Source: Undaria pinnatifida
Lineage: Eukaryota > Sar > Phaeophyceae > Laminariales > Alariaceae
DNA: 64,000 nucleotides
Assembly (NCBI GenBank): GCA_012845835.1
Contig: JABAKD010000016.1
Coordinates: 22,187,182-22,251,181 of the forward strand
Reading direction: 5' to 3'
How positions within the stretch are numbered: position 1 is the stretch's first letter; each line of letters opens with the position of its first letter. Shown here piece after piece: positions 10,706 through 20,205 of this stretch. A model generated the notes under the pieces. It worked only from the letters and a program-made list of their open reading frames with translations, searched no databases and was not told the DNA's origin. Made by a program: the position numbers and the translations under genes.

Positions 10706-12659
10706 GGTATACCGACGGTCAGGAACAGGGTATCGAGCAGCGAACTTGATTTTTACTACCGCTTCTCACTCCACCTAAGACACTACGGTCATGCGTTGGG
10801 CCCAGTTCGCTGATTCCCAAAGCTAATTGCAAAGGAGGTGATGTGACAGGCGAATTATTTAATGATCTGCGCTTCTGTGATTACCCCGTCTCTCGTTCTG
10901 TTCGTTCTTGCGTTTTTATCAAACCTGTTCTTCGGCGACGAGCCGTTTAGATGCAGTTTAGGTTTTGTAAAGACTATATGTAGACTGTGTGATGTTTCCG
11001 ACTCGTAGAGACCTCAATTTGGAACCCAGCGAATATTGGTTTCATCTTTTGACAGCGTTTCGTATGTGAAAGCATATGTGGTTTTAGTGTGCGGACAGCT
11101 TTTTGTGTCCGCGTGGTTGTTGCTACACGTGTATGTTTTTGTTGATGTTCTAGGCTTTGTTATCGTGTTGTTTCAGAGTGGTGGTTTCGAATACGTGTTG
11201 ATTTACAGTGGTTGGGGGTGGGGCTGTTGTGCATATCTGGAAAACGTATTTGTGTACGCCGAGAAAACTTCTTCGGGGGGCAAAGAACGGAGTTGCGAGT
11301 GACGTTTGGGAATTTCATTGTTTCCCCTCGCGGTGTTTGTCAAGCATGGCTAAATGCATATTTATCCGTGAAGATGATCATGCAGTAACCAACCTTGAAA
11401 ACTATGAATTGTAGCGGTATCTAAATGTACTTATAATGCCGTTTCTTTTCATGGTTTGACTACGTATGTTATTTTTTTTGCTAAACTGTGTGGGTTGAAT
11501 ACAAATGCTGAGTGAGGCTAGGGTTAAGGCCTTAAAATGAAAGTTTACAAGAAGGTTCTATATATAAGTGGTCGATTTATTGAATACATTGTTTTGTACG
11601 AAGTAGTAGGTGTTTCATCAGTGCGATCGCTGGATCCCGACATGTTTGCGGGTGACATGTGAAGAGCTGTGGGTGGTTTTAACGCGACAGATATGTATTA
11701 AATGATTGGGGATAAAGCCGACGACTACCTTTTGAATTCCGGCGTGAAATAGACTCAGTAATGTTCGTTGGTTCTGTTGACCTTACATGTTTTGGCGTTA
11801 TTGTCGGTGTTGTTTATATTTTGAAACACTTCGGCTCTAGGTAGCGTGTTGATGTGTATATCATGAATGTATGTTTTGCGTTGTGATAACTGAGAGTCTG
11901 TTATAACTTTCATTCCTCAATCGACTTCGTCCAAAGGGCAAAAAAACCCATACATAGCAATATTAAAAGAGAACACTACTCATAATTGAATATTGTTGCA
12001 ATTCTCAGACTTATCGTAACAATCTTTGGTCACGTATTCACTAAAGATGTTGTAACCTGACGTACACAGCTCACTTCAATGCTTATATACACCCTCTTTT
12101 GAACCCACACACAAAGTAATCGACATTCAGTCCATACACACTTCCGTACTCATATACATCCGCTTCCCAACCCACAAACATCCCACAGTAGCATACTTTA
12201 TCTACACGCCTTTTCCGGTTAACTCAAATCCACGAGTCCATGGCATCACATTACACACACGTAACTCATATATCAACATGCTCACACACATTGATTACTC
12301 AAGTACGACGGTGCATTACACTCTCATGTTCTATGCCTACAGATATGCCTACCTCACTACGTTTCCTCTTATCCACACAAACACCGCCCCTATCTATCTA
12401 TTCCCATACACGGCTGGTGTTCATTTCTCTAAATGACACTTTGAAACATTAAACGTTTGCGGGAAAGGCGAAGTGGCTACTCTCATATATCATGTATAAC
12501 CTCTGTAATTCAATCGATAATTCTTAACAATCATGTAACGTACAAAGACGTACCCACTCATCACACAGCAGTCTATCATGCCAGGGTGCTTGACCTTCCC
12601 CTTCGATACATCTCCAAACTCCCTCTTAGACCAACCACCAATACTTTAACATTCAACCG
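10706..12659. other. No gene seen
   Basis: AT-rich to neutral sequence with no convincing coding frame on either strand. The frame at 11,036-11,302 is rich in Val, Leu, Phe and Tyr, as expected from T-rich DNA, and shows no family signature. The stretch 12,060-12,460 is CA-rich (ACACAC and CATAC strings). No copy of F1, F2 or F3 was recognised here. Confidence 0.4.
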
Positions 12660-13091
12660 TATGGAACCTGATCTCTCACGGGGTCCCGGAGTCGAAGTGG
12701 AGAGGTTGGTCCCGGAGGTCTGGTACTCGTCGCGGATGGTCGGTAGTCGGAGCGGATAGGTCGTCGCAGAGCTGAAGTCGAAGCGGAGAGGGCGTCGCGG
12801 TACTGAGGTCCCTTGACGATCGTTCTCAACAGCGAACGCGACTGATAACCTTTCTTTCTTATATGTAGCAAGGAGATGCTAAGCCAGAGCTAGAGAGACC
12901 GTGGGCATATGCCCTTCGTTATGCGGCGGGATCATCATTCGGTGGCTGACCTTCCGGGGGCGGGTCAACGCCGTCTATGACGGGTGACGCCGTTCGCGAC
13001 CCGGGATCGTGTATTGCCTGACCGGTGACGTGTCCTCTCGCGCATGCGTGTACGCGATCTACGATAGGTATCTACGACCCTGTCTTCCACA
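12660..13091 (-). repeat. 3' LTR of the gypsy element
   Basis: 432 bp, colinear with 18,697-19,126 with scattered substitutions and small indels. On the minus strand it begins TGTGGAAGACAGGG, directly after the polypurine tract, and ends GGTTCCATA. LTR divergence looks like a few percent to about ten percent, so the insertion is not very recent. Confidence 0.92.
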
Positions 13092-13104
13092 TCACCCCCC
13101 TCTG
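13092..13104 (-). other. Polypurine tract
   Basis: The minus strand reads CAGAGGGGGGTGA immediately before the 3' LTR start TGTGGAAG. This is the expected position and composition of the plus-strand DNA primer of an LTR retrotransposon, and it fixes the inner edge of the 3' LTR. Confidence 0.85.
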
Positions 13105-13836
13105 TATTCGCTGCAAGCCCATCTTAGCTAAGGATGGTTTTGTAGCGTTCATCGGGAGGATGTCGATTTTAGGAAACGGGGTGTCGATTTATCGGATCGA
13201 GACACAGCAGCTGTTATATGCGTGCATCCACTCCTTATAACTGACGTGTTTAGCAAACACGGGTGTGAAACACCGGGCCAGCGAAGATGTTTACATTTTT
13301 GAGCTTGCATGCTGACAGCGTGTACTGGAGTTGTATGGGGTTTCCAAATATTATCTCAACGCACGTATTCCGTGTGGCCACACGTACTGGTGCGCCCCTC
13401 GTGGTTGCTGTTCTGGGAACCACGGGCAGCGAAATTGTTTAGTGATTTCTCTTATGTGGGCGGGTCCGCCTAGATATTTTCACTCGGAGTCAGCTCAGTT
13501 GATCTAGGTGTCTCAACGTGTGACTCCGTCTTAGGTGGGGTGGAGTCGCGTGAAGCTCCTTTCCCCTGTGTGTTCTGTGTTCTAACAATTTTGTATGTGG
13601 CTACACGGTGGTGTTGCTGTTTAGTCCCGTTTAGAACAGAGTGCCGGGCACGGGCGTGAATTGTCACGCTTCTTACAGCCTCTCTCCGTTGGGTACAACA
13701 ATTTTCTTATCGTCTCCTTGCCCCCAGCTATTCCCACCGGAATGCCGGGTAGAGTACCCGTCAGATCATGGTCGACACGAGCGTGTACTGCCATGCCTGC
13801 TGGTGCTACTCTCATCACCGTTGTTGACTCTTGTGC
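13105..13836 (-). other. 3' untranslated region of the gypsy element
   Basis: About 730 bp between the pol stop codon and the polypurine tract. No coding frame of its own; the long plus-strand frame 13,641-14,492 overlaps pol and is its antisense shadow. Confidence 0.6.
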
Positions 13837-16245
13837 TTACAGCTGAGTCAACTGTGTTAGCCAGCTTGTTCGTCGTTCGGTTACGCCGCGGAGAATCTGA
13901 GAATCTATTTTGCGCTGTCTCAGTTCGTGCTCTTCCCTGCCTACTATACGCTTCCGTTTCCCGAGAGAAGGGAGGGGGGGCGGAGCAGGTAAGGTTATCG
14001 CGAGTTGCAAACCCTTTTGGGCTCGGTATGCGGCGATCAATTCGTGACATTGGGGTATTTCGTCCGCGCGATACTCGAGGTCGGATTCAGGGCCGTAACC
14101 TCGGAGTCTTGGGCGGTACTTGTAGTTGTGGGGGCTTGGTCTGCCAGGTCCCCTTTTATGATCTACTACCCTGTCTACGAAATAGGACTCAATTTTGGGT
14201 TGAGCCGCGTCTGGATGGTCCAACTCGGGTAGGGGAATGGGCTTCCCTAAAAACAATTCCGCCAGCTTCTCAAATTGAGGTGCGGGTGGTGTTTCCCGTT
14301 GATGGTAGGGCTTTATATGGGCTAGGTGGACTGACACTTCTCGGGTGTCGTTCGTTAGTCGTACTCTATACACCACTGGTGATAATTGTGAGCAGACGAC
14401 ATACGGTCCTCGCCATGGTAATAGCAGCTTTGGGTTGGGCCCATCCGAATCCTGGTACGGTCTGTACACGAGTACTTCCTGTCCAGGTTTGAACACCGGG
14501 TACGGTTTGAGTTTGCTATTTTGTTCTGCCTGCTTGTCTGCACGCGCGGTTAAGTTTCGGCGTGCGAGCTCAAAGGCGACTTGCAAATTGTCCCGTGTGT
14601 TTTGTGCGAGTTCCTCGGTGTCTGCTGTTCTTCCTACATGAGGAATACCGAGGATTATATCGACTGGGAGTCGGGGTTGTCTTCCGAACATTAAGATGAA
14701 TGGTGTCTCATGCATCGTTGCACTAAAGCTAGTGTTGTGCGCTAGCTGTACGAACGGTAAGAGAGTGGCCCAGTTTCTTTGATCGATTTCACTGTGCATT
14801 GCTAGCATGCTGTGCATCGTTGAGTGTACCCGTTCGGACACTGAACTACCCTGCGGCCGGTACGGCGTTGTGCGGGTCTTTTTGTATCCAAGTATTTGTT
14901 GCAGCTGGTATATCACCTTATTCTCGAATTCGGGGCCTTGATCACTATGCAAGGTTTCTGGTGGGCCGAAAATGCTGATTATTCTCTCGATTATGGCATT
15001 GGCTACTGTTTCGGCCGTTTTATTACGTACCGGCAGCAGTACCGTAAACCTCGTCAGGTGGTCCATCATGGAGAGAACGTATTTGCATTCTATCCCTGCG
15101 GCTGAAGTGGATACCGATTTGTACTCTACTAAGTCAACCGATATTGGTTGAAATGGCCGCTCGACAGGTAAATGGCCTGTCGGGAGCTTGGGTCTGTTGT
15201 GTGCTGTTTTTCGTCGTTGACAAGCTTGACATTTTTCGCACCACTCTCGTACGTCGCGGCTGATGGTGGGCCACCAATATTTCTGGCGGATTTTTTCATA
15301 AGTCGGGCGAGATGCGAGGTGTCCTCCGGATAGAACGTGATCGTGGTAGGCGTGCAGAATTAATCCAACAAGGGCCTCCGGTACTACGAGTTGATCGCGG
15401 AAGGTGCTTCGTTTTCGAAGATATCCCGGAAGGTACGATTTAAACAACAGCCCGTCCTGCACTGAATAGTAAGACATGGTTGTTTTCGTTTCTTTTTCGG
15501 GTAATGGTGCGTCTGTGTGCTGTATGTAATCGATGTACCGCCCGTACTCTACTCTTTGTGCTGAGCGGAGTTTTTCTTGATCGACGGAAATGAAAACATT
15601 TGTCGCGCTCACGAATACTGATTTCACGCTAAAGAGCTCTCTATCGCTGCGTACTGGTTCTAGGTTATCCAGTTCGTCGGCGGAGATCTGATATGGTCGG
15701 GGGGCACGAGCTGTTTGTAGCTTGGGGTCATCTGGCACATTGCGGCAAATGGGCGCGAGGGACGGCACAGCTACTTCTTGCTGGTGCTCGAACGCAAACA
15801 TTCGTGAAAGCGTGTCCGGTACGACGTGCAGTTTGCCTGGTTTGTGTTGGACGGTGAAGTCAAAAGACTGTAATGCTATTGCCCAGCGTGTTAACATGTT
15901 GGATGTATCTTGCATTGAGTATAGGTATCGCAGGGCCGCGTGATCTGTCACACACACAAAATGTCGTCCCCATAAATAAGGTCGCCAGTGCTGGATGGCC
16001 AAGACCACAGCATAACATTCTTTGAGCGTAGCGGAGTAGTGGCGCTGGCTGTCGTTGAAGCGTTGACTAAAGTATGCGATTATAACGAGGTCATCGTCTT
16101 TCTGCTGGGCGAGGAAGGCACCTGCACCTGCTTCTGAAGCGTCAACGTGTATCGCAAAGTCTTGAGAAAAATCGGGAAATTGAAGTACAGGCGCCTGAGT
16201 GAGTAATTGTTTCACTGTTGCGTACGCCTGATCGTGTTCTGGTCT
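13837..16245 (-). CDS. pol: Gypsy pol, distal part: RNase H, integrase, chromodomain
   Basis: Continues the RT frame directly after the TAG at 16,246-16,248. Counted from the codon at 16,213-16,215, residues 20-140 are RNase H, with HVDAS (D25), LKECYAV (E66), VTDHAAL (D91) and VVPDTLSR (D134). Residues 288-332 are the HHCC zinc module (HDHVLSGGHL, CEKCQACQ). The integrase core has D361 (ISVDLVEY), D425 (HSDQGPEF) and E461 (SSVSERVH), a D,D(35)E triad. A PWRGPYVV block (about 600-607) is the GPY/F module. Residues 678-731 (about 14,023-14,184) resemble a chromodomain (YFVDRVVDHKR, RGYGPESDLEY, CHELIAAY), which targets insertion to marked chromatin; the usual cage Trp is Leu. The product cuts and joins the cDNA to the host genome in the nucleus. 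About 800 residues without frameshift. Confidence 0.93.
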   Translation of the reverse strand, partial: RPEHDQAYATVKQLLTQAPVLQFPDFSQDFAIHVDASEAGAGAFLAQQKDDDLVIIAYFSQRFNDSQRHYSATLKECYAVVLAIQHWRPYLWGRHFVCVTDHAALRYLYSMQDTSNMLTRWAIALQSFDFTVQHKPGKLHVVPDTLSRMFAFEHQQEVAVPSLAPICRNVPDDPKLQTARAPRPYQISADELDNLEPVRSDRELFSVKSVFVSATNVFISVDQEKLRSAQRVEYGRYIDYIQHTDAPLPEKETKTTMSYYSVQDGLLFKSYLPGYLRKRSTFRDQLVVPEALVGLILHAYHDHVLSGGHLASRPTYEKIRQKYWWPTISRDVREWCEKCQACQRRKTAHNRPKLPTGHLPVERPFQPISVDLVEYKSVSTSAAGIECKYVLSMMDHLTRFTVLLPVRNKTAETVANAIIERIISIFGPPETLHSDQGPEFENKVIYQLQQILGYKKTRTTPYRPQGSSVSERVHSTMHSMLAMHSEIDQRNWATLLPFVQLAHNTSFSATMHETPFILMFGRQPRLPVDIILGIPHVGRTADTEELAQNTRDNLQVAFELARRNLTARADKQAEQNSKLKPYPVFKPGQEVLVYRPYQDSDGPNPKLLLPWRGPYVVCSQLSPVVYRVRLTNDTREVSVHLAHIKPYHQRETPPAPQFEKLAELFLGKPIPLPELDHPDAAQPKIESYFVDRVVDHKRGPGRPSPHNYKYRPRLRGYGPESDLEYRADEIPQCHELIAAYRAQKGLQLAITLPAPPPLPSLGKRKRIVGREEHELRQRKIDSQILRGVTERRTSWLTQLTQL

Positions 16246-17817
16246 CTAACGTTTAGCGACTTCTTTGGCGGCCTCTTTTTTCGTGAGGGCTACCAGGGGC
16301 GCTATGATACCGGCTAAGTTAGGTATAAACTTGCGCACAAAGTTAACCATTCCTAGCACTGACCGCAACTCCTTTATGGTTTTAGGCGTCGGCAAGTCAA
16401 CTATAGCTTTTACGCGATCCTCACCGATCCGAATACCGTCGGCCGTTAGTATGTGTCCTAAGTGTTTAACTTCTCGGGGGCCAAACTGTACTTTCGATGG
16501 TTTAAGGGTGAGGCCGGCTGCTTGCAAGGCTTGGAACATATTTTCGAGTAGCTGTAAGTGGCCTGTCCAGGTAGATGAACAACATATACAGTCATCCATA
16601 TAAACCAAGAGCCCACTTTTTGGACCAAAATGTGCAAAAGCTAGTGACATGATTCGCGAGAACAGAAACGGCGCGTTAGCTATACCGAAGGGTAGGCGTT
16701 TGAAAACCCACTTTCCGTTCTGCGTGACAAAAGCAGTTTTATCTTGTTCGCTCTCTGCTACTGGTATTTGGTGGTAAGCATTTTGTACGTCACACACAGT
16801 TATATAACGTGCTCCTCCGACCGTGTCAAGGTGGCTTTCTAAGTTAGGCATAGGCCACGATTTTTTGATCAGATTCTTATTTATGGTCGACCTGTAATCT
16901 ACGCAGAACCGTGGAGTGCCGTTTGATTTTGCGACAATAGTTACTGCGGAACCCAAGGGACTAGGGCGCTGTTCAATGATTCCTCCTTGTTCCATCTGGT
17001 TCACGCACTTGTAGATAGTTTCCTGTACGCGAGGGTTTGCACGGTACGGGGTTCTATTTACAGGCCGTGTTCCTGGTTCAAGAGGAAACGTTGCTTCGGC
17101 CAGGGTACATTTACCTAGCTCTTGAGGCGACAAGGAAAAAACGCTGCGATATTTCGTGCATAGAGACAGTACTTGTTCGCATTCGGCAGGTGTAAACGTG
17201 GTTTTATCAAATGCTCGAGTAAGTGCTGCACGAAGCTCGTTACGAGTGGATTCCGTTGTCTTGCTGTCTGTTTGAATTGCACTGGTCGTTTTGTTTAGGG
17301 CTACCGATACGGGCGCAATGTGACCTAGTAAGGTATTGCGTTTCAAGTATACGTATTGGTGGGACGGGTTCGCGATCTGGACCACTGCTGTTTTATCAGC
17401 GGCCGACCAGTGACTCACTGTACGAGCAACTATCATATTTTGAAAAGCTTCAGGTACGGCGGACGATTCGATGTCTTCGAACGTGACGATGAGTGGTTCA
17501 ACGAGTGCAGCAGTGGTTTCTGTGGGTGCTGTCGCTGACACTACTCGTACTGCCATCTCACTCTGGGGGGGGATGCAGCATTTGTATCGCAACAAGACTG
17601 GCACCGACTCTACATCAGTGCTAACTGTGACCACGGAGCACTGAGATGTCGCAGTGTTCTCGGGGCGCGCTGTAAAGTCTACTCTACGATGAGATGCTAT
17701 GATCGTCACTTGAGAGGTTTTGAATGACAATTGCTCTGTACTCCAGTCGAGGACACCTCCGAAGGCGCCCATGATGGTGTTATCGAGTAGCATAAAATCT
17801 GGCCCTAAAGAGGGCAA
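16246..17817 (-). CDS. pol: Gypsy pol, proximal part: end of protease and reverse transcriptase
   Basis: Copies the element RNA into DNA in cytoplasmic particles. Counted from 17,817 (a TTG, so the true start lies upstream or pol is made by fusion with gag): residues 1-30 resemble the C-terminal end of the retropepsin (FMLLDNTIMGAFGGVLDW). The RT spans about 240-480, with RFCVDYRSTINKN, VCDVQNAYHQI (D343), RLPFGIANAPFLFSRIM, YMDD at 406-409, and VKHLGHILTADGI. The tail matches the RT-RNase H connection (LRSVLGMVNFVRKFIPNLAG). All RT catalytic aspartates are present. The frame ends at TAG 16,246-16,248 and the RNase H region continues in the same frame, so a single nonsense change splits pol. 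It falls where gypsy elements often have Trp. The protease DTG/DSG motif is absent because of the upstream deletion. Confidence 0.94.
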   Translation of the reverse strand: MPSLGPDFMLLDNTIMGAFGGVLDWSTEQLSFKTSQVTIIASHRRVDFTARPENTATSQCSVVTVSTDVESVPVLLRYKCCIPPQSEMAVRVVSATAPTETTAALVEPLIVTFEDIESSAVPEAFQNMIVARTVSHWSAADKTAVVQIANPSHQYVYLKRNTLLGHIAPVSVALNKTTSAIQTDSKTTESTRNELRAALTRAFDKTTFTPAECEQVLSLCTKYRSVFSLSPQELGKCTLAEATFPLEPGTRPVNRTPYRANPRVQETIYKCVNQMEQGGIIEQRPSPLGSAVTIVAKSNGTPRFCVDYRSTINKNLIKKSWPMPNLESHLDTVGGARYITVCDVQNAYHQIPVAESEQDKTAFVTQNGKWVFKRLPFGIANAPFLFSRIMSLAFAHFGPKSGLLVYMDDCICCSSTWTGHLQLLENMFQALQAAGLTLKPSKVQFGPREVKHLGHILTADGIRIGEDRVKAIVDLPTPKTIKELRSVLGMVNFVRKFIPNLAGIIAPLVALTKKEAAKEVAKR

Positions 17818-18619
17818 TACGAAAGGGGCATATCAGATTTTTTTATCGAAAATTTTGGGTCTTCGTTGTGGTTGTGGTTTGGGCTCGGGGGTGCTACAGC
17901 AGAGGTTGTACGTGCTGTGCGAGGTGCTTCTACCGCAGAGGTGTTACGTGCTGTCAGGGGGTTTGCGGGCAGTGCTTCTACAGCAGAGGTGTTACGTACT
18001 GTCAGGGGGTTTGTGGGCAGTGCTTCTACAGCAGGGGTGTTACGTGCTGTCGGGGGGTCTGGTTTAGAGTGGTCAGGGGGAGAGGTACGGCTGCTGTCAG
18101 AGCTACTCGACTGCTGTTGTATAGGCGTAGCAAGAGTCGTTGGGTGCTGCACGCGTTCAAAAACAACGTCGAGATTTTGCTGCGGCTGCGGTACTCCTCT
18201 CACCTCATCGACCTTCTCGTCGGAAGGCCCACTCACAGGCTTCCGGCTGTCCGGCAGCCCATCTCCAAGACCCACGCTGGCGGCGTGGTGCCGTCGAGCA
18301 TGCACTTCTTGAGGAACGCGGCGGTCTCGACGCGGACGGGGTCGTGGCTCGGAAGGGCGCTTGGCGCGGCAAGGATGTCGTCTGCCAGTCTCGAGCCCTC
18401 CGCAACGGCTGCCCCGGCTGATACAGGCGTCGTGCTGAGCGCACCACCCTCATCTGCAGCGTCCCGCTGCTCCTCGTCGTCCACGGCCGGTCCGTCGGTG
18501 GGGGCGAGGGCCGCAAAAGAGTTCCCCGCCAGTGCGGGTGTTGGTTCCTCCGGCGGAGAAGGTGATGCCTTGCGGGCCTTCCCGCGGCTCTTTTTTGAGC
18601 GAGCTCCTGAGCGTGGCAT
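17805..18619 (-). pseudogene. gag: Gag remnant of the gypsy element, frameshifted and deleted
   Basis: Starts at a real ATG (18,617-18,619), 77 nt downstream of the 5' LTR. The first 128 codons are basic (SGARSKKSRGKARKASPS), then Ala/Pro/Asp-rich, to about 18,235. Near 18,245 a one-base shift moves the frame, which continues through VERVQHP-like and Ser/Pro-rich sequence to a stop at 17,805. The second half contains a 16-residue tandem repeat. In total about 270 codons, with no CX2CX4HX4C zinc knuckle and no capsid-like region. The frame runs straight into the last part of protease, so I infer an internal deletion near 17,830 that removed capsid, nucleocapsid and the protease active site. 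Confidence 0.7.
17926..18069 (-). repeat. 48-bp tandem repeat in the gag linker
   Basis: Units 17,926-17,973, 17,974-18,021 and 18,022-18,069 (last one diverging), plus a shorter partial unit at 17,891-17,923. Each unit encodes 16 residues of the type SAVEALPANPLTARNT on the minus strand. Because 48 is a multiple of three, copy number can change without breaking the frame. Confidence 0.9.
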
Positions 18620-18696
18620 GTTCTGTTTCTATTTTTCCGACGACAAACTTTATATAGGGTTTTATACAGGTTTGTTGTTCCGACGGTGGTCACAAC
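18620..18696 (-). other. Gypsy leader between 5' LTR and gag
   Basis: 77 nt starting GTTGTGACCACCGTCGG after the LTR end CCATA. A primer-binding site should lie at its start; I do not recognise the usual TGG-starting tRNA complement, so the primer is unassigned. Confidence 0.55.
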
Positions 18697-19126
18697 TATG
18701 GAACCTGGTCTCTCACGGGGTCCCGGGGTCGAAGTGGAGAGGGTGGTCCCGGAGGTCTGGTACTCGTCGCGGTGGGTCGGTGGTCGGAGCGGAGAGGTCG
18801 TCGCAGAGCTGAAGTCGAAGCGGAGAGGGCGTCGCGGTGCTGAGGTCCCTTGACGACCGTTCTCAACAGTGAACGCGACTGACAACCTTTCTTTCTTATA
18901 TGTAGCAAGAATGCTAAGCCAGAGCTCGAGTGACGGTGAGCTTATGCCCTTCGTCATGAGGCGGGATCATCTTTCGGTGGCTGACCTTCCGGGGACTGGT
19001 CAACGCCGTCTATGACGGGTGACGCCGTTCGTGACCCGAGATCGTGTATTGCCTGACCGGTGACGTGTCCTCTCGCGCATGCGTGTACGCGATCTACGAT
19101 AGGTATCTACGACCCTGTCTTCCACA
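18697..19126 (-). repeat. 5' LTR of the gypsy element
   Basis: 430 bp, direct repeat of 12,660-13,091. On the minus strand it starts TGTGGAAGACAGGG at 19,126 and ends GGTTCCATA. The outer edge abuts a truncated tRNA-derived SINE head. Confidence 0.92.
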
Positions 19127-19190
19127 CCAACGCTAGTATTTATAATAGTAGTATTCGAAAGTAAACCCACTAGACTACCGGGATGACCGG
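19127..19190 (-). repeat. Truncated SINE head next to the 5' LTR
   Basis: The minus strand reads a CCCGGTAGTCTAGTGGG-type A-box region and TTCGAATACTACTA, matching the SINE heads at 28,591-28,933 and 58,041-58,387. It is cut off by the LTR before the B box. The rest of the SINE is not found on the far side of the gypsy element, so this is not a simple insertion into a complete SINE. Confidence 0.6.
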
Positions 19191-20205
19191 CTCTATATAA
19201 TTCACTGACCCGGCGGCGTACCAGGTTATATCATCGTGCCTGGTACTATAGGCCAGCCTCGTGAGTTCGATTCCCCCCGAGTGCGTACTCGAATACATAG
19301 CAGCTTGTGCACTAACTGATCTGCGGAAAGGGCGAGAGCGTGAGTAAGCAACACTCAATGAAAAATCGACGACCAGTGGGTGCTATACCCTATGCGCCAA
19401 AATAAATGAAGCCAATGACGGGGCGGTGAAATGGGAAGAACGACACCTGTGACCACGGCTTGTATGTCCAGAAGCTGAAAGATAGAAGTGTGCCAAACAA
19501 AATACTAAAAAACACTAGAACAGACGATCAATCAGCAGTCAGCAGCAAGGAGCACGTCAATTAGGAAGCAAAATACAAACCTATTTGACAGTTACGTACC
19601 AACACGACATTTTTCAATTAACCGGCAAACGACCACAGCAACGGAGTAAGAGACCACGGCAACAACAAAGGATGCCATCTACACACATTTCTCCAAACGG
19701 TATTTTCGGGGGAAACAAACACCAACAAACGCGATACGGAAAGGGATGCATGCCACCACTACTTCCTTCCGTGGATACTTGTCTACCTACTACCACCTTC
19801 GCGTGACGCAGCTTGACAACAGGACGAACTTGTGTTATACAACCCTGGAGGCCCCGGGGACGCGGCCACTCGCAATGCTGCTGTGTGGCTTTTCCTGGCG
19901 CAGGAATTGTAATCACTACTACATCCACCTCGTTTAGTCATGCGTACGCTTGCCACGTTTCTATCACATGTATGTATGTACGTGTACGTACCGAAATTCA
20001 ATAAGCAAATGCACTACTATGATCCCTACCGCAGTACGAGTACCATGGGGAACTTTTTACAGTAGTATTATTATTTGTTTTGGGACAAAATATGACGCCA
20101 ATTTGGAAGTAATGGCTTGCCAAGTTTGATTTTATCAATCTCGCCATATGTACATCAAAATCCGAGGAATAACTGGGGAGTACCGTTCAAAATTCAAAAT
20201 TTTGC
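19191..20205. other. No gene seen
   Basis: No convincing coding frame. A GTGAGTTCGATTCCCCCC string near 19,260 resembles a tRNA T-arm, but no cloverleaf can be built around it. Several 60-100 codon frames overlap on both strands at 19,585-20,000 without family signature. Confidence 0.4.

Larger units (their letters stand above)
12660..19126 (-). mobile_element. Ty3/gypsy LTR retrotransposon (chromovirus), internally deleted
   Basis: A 6.47-kb element reading right to left: 5' LTR 18,697-19,126, leader, gag remnant, pol, 3' untranslated region, polypurine tract and 3' LTR 12,660-13,091. Pol order is end of protease, RT, RNase H, integrase, chromodomain, which is the Ty3/gypsy order. The chromodomain places it with the chromoviruses. 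RT and integrase catalytic residues are kept. It is not autonomous as sequenced: pol has one in-frame TAG, and the protease active site and gag capsid/zinc-knuckle region are missing. No clean target-site duplication is seen; minus-strand flanks are CGTTGG before the 5' LTR and CGGTTG after the 3' LTR, at best an eroded duplication. Confidence 0.93.

Noticed and set aside
13641..14492. 283-codon plus-strand frame
   Set aside because: Antisense shadow of the gypsy integrase and chromodomain region.
18205..18957. 250-codon minus-strand frame across the 5' LTR and gag
   Set aside because: It spans the LTR-leader junction and lies out of frame with the ATG-initiated gag; composition is Arg/Pro/Ser-rich as expected from GC-rich antisense frames.
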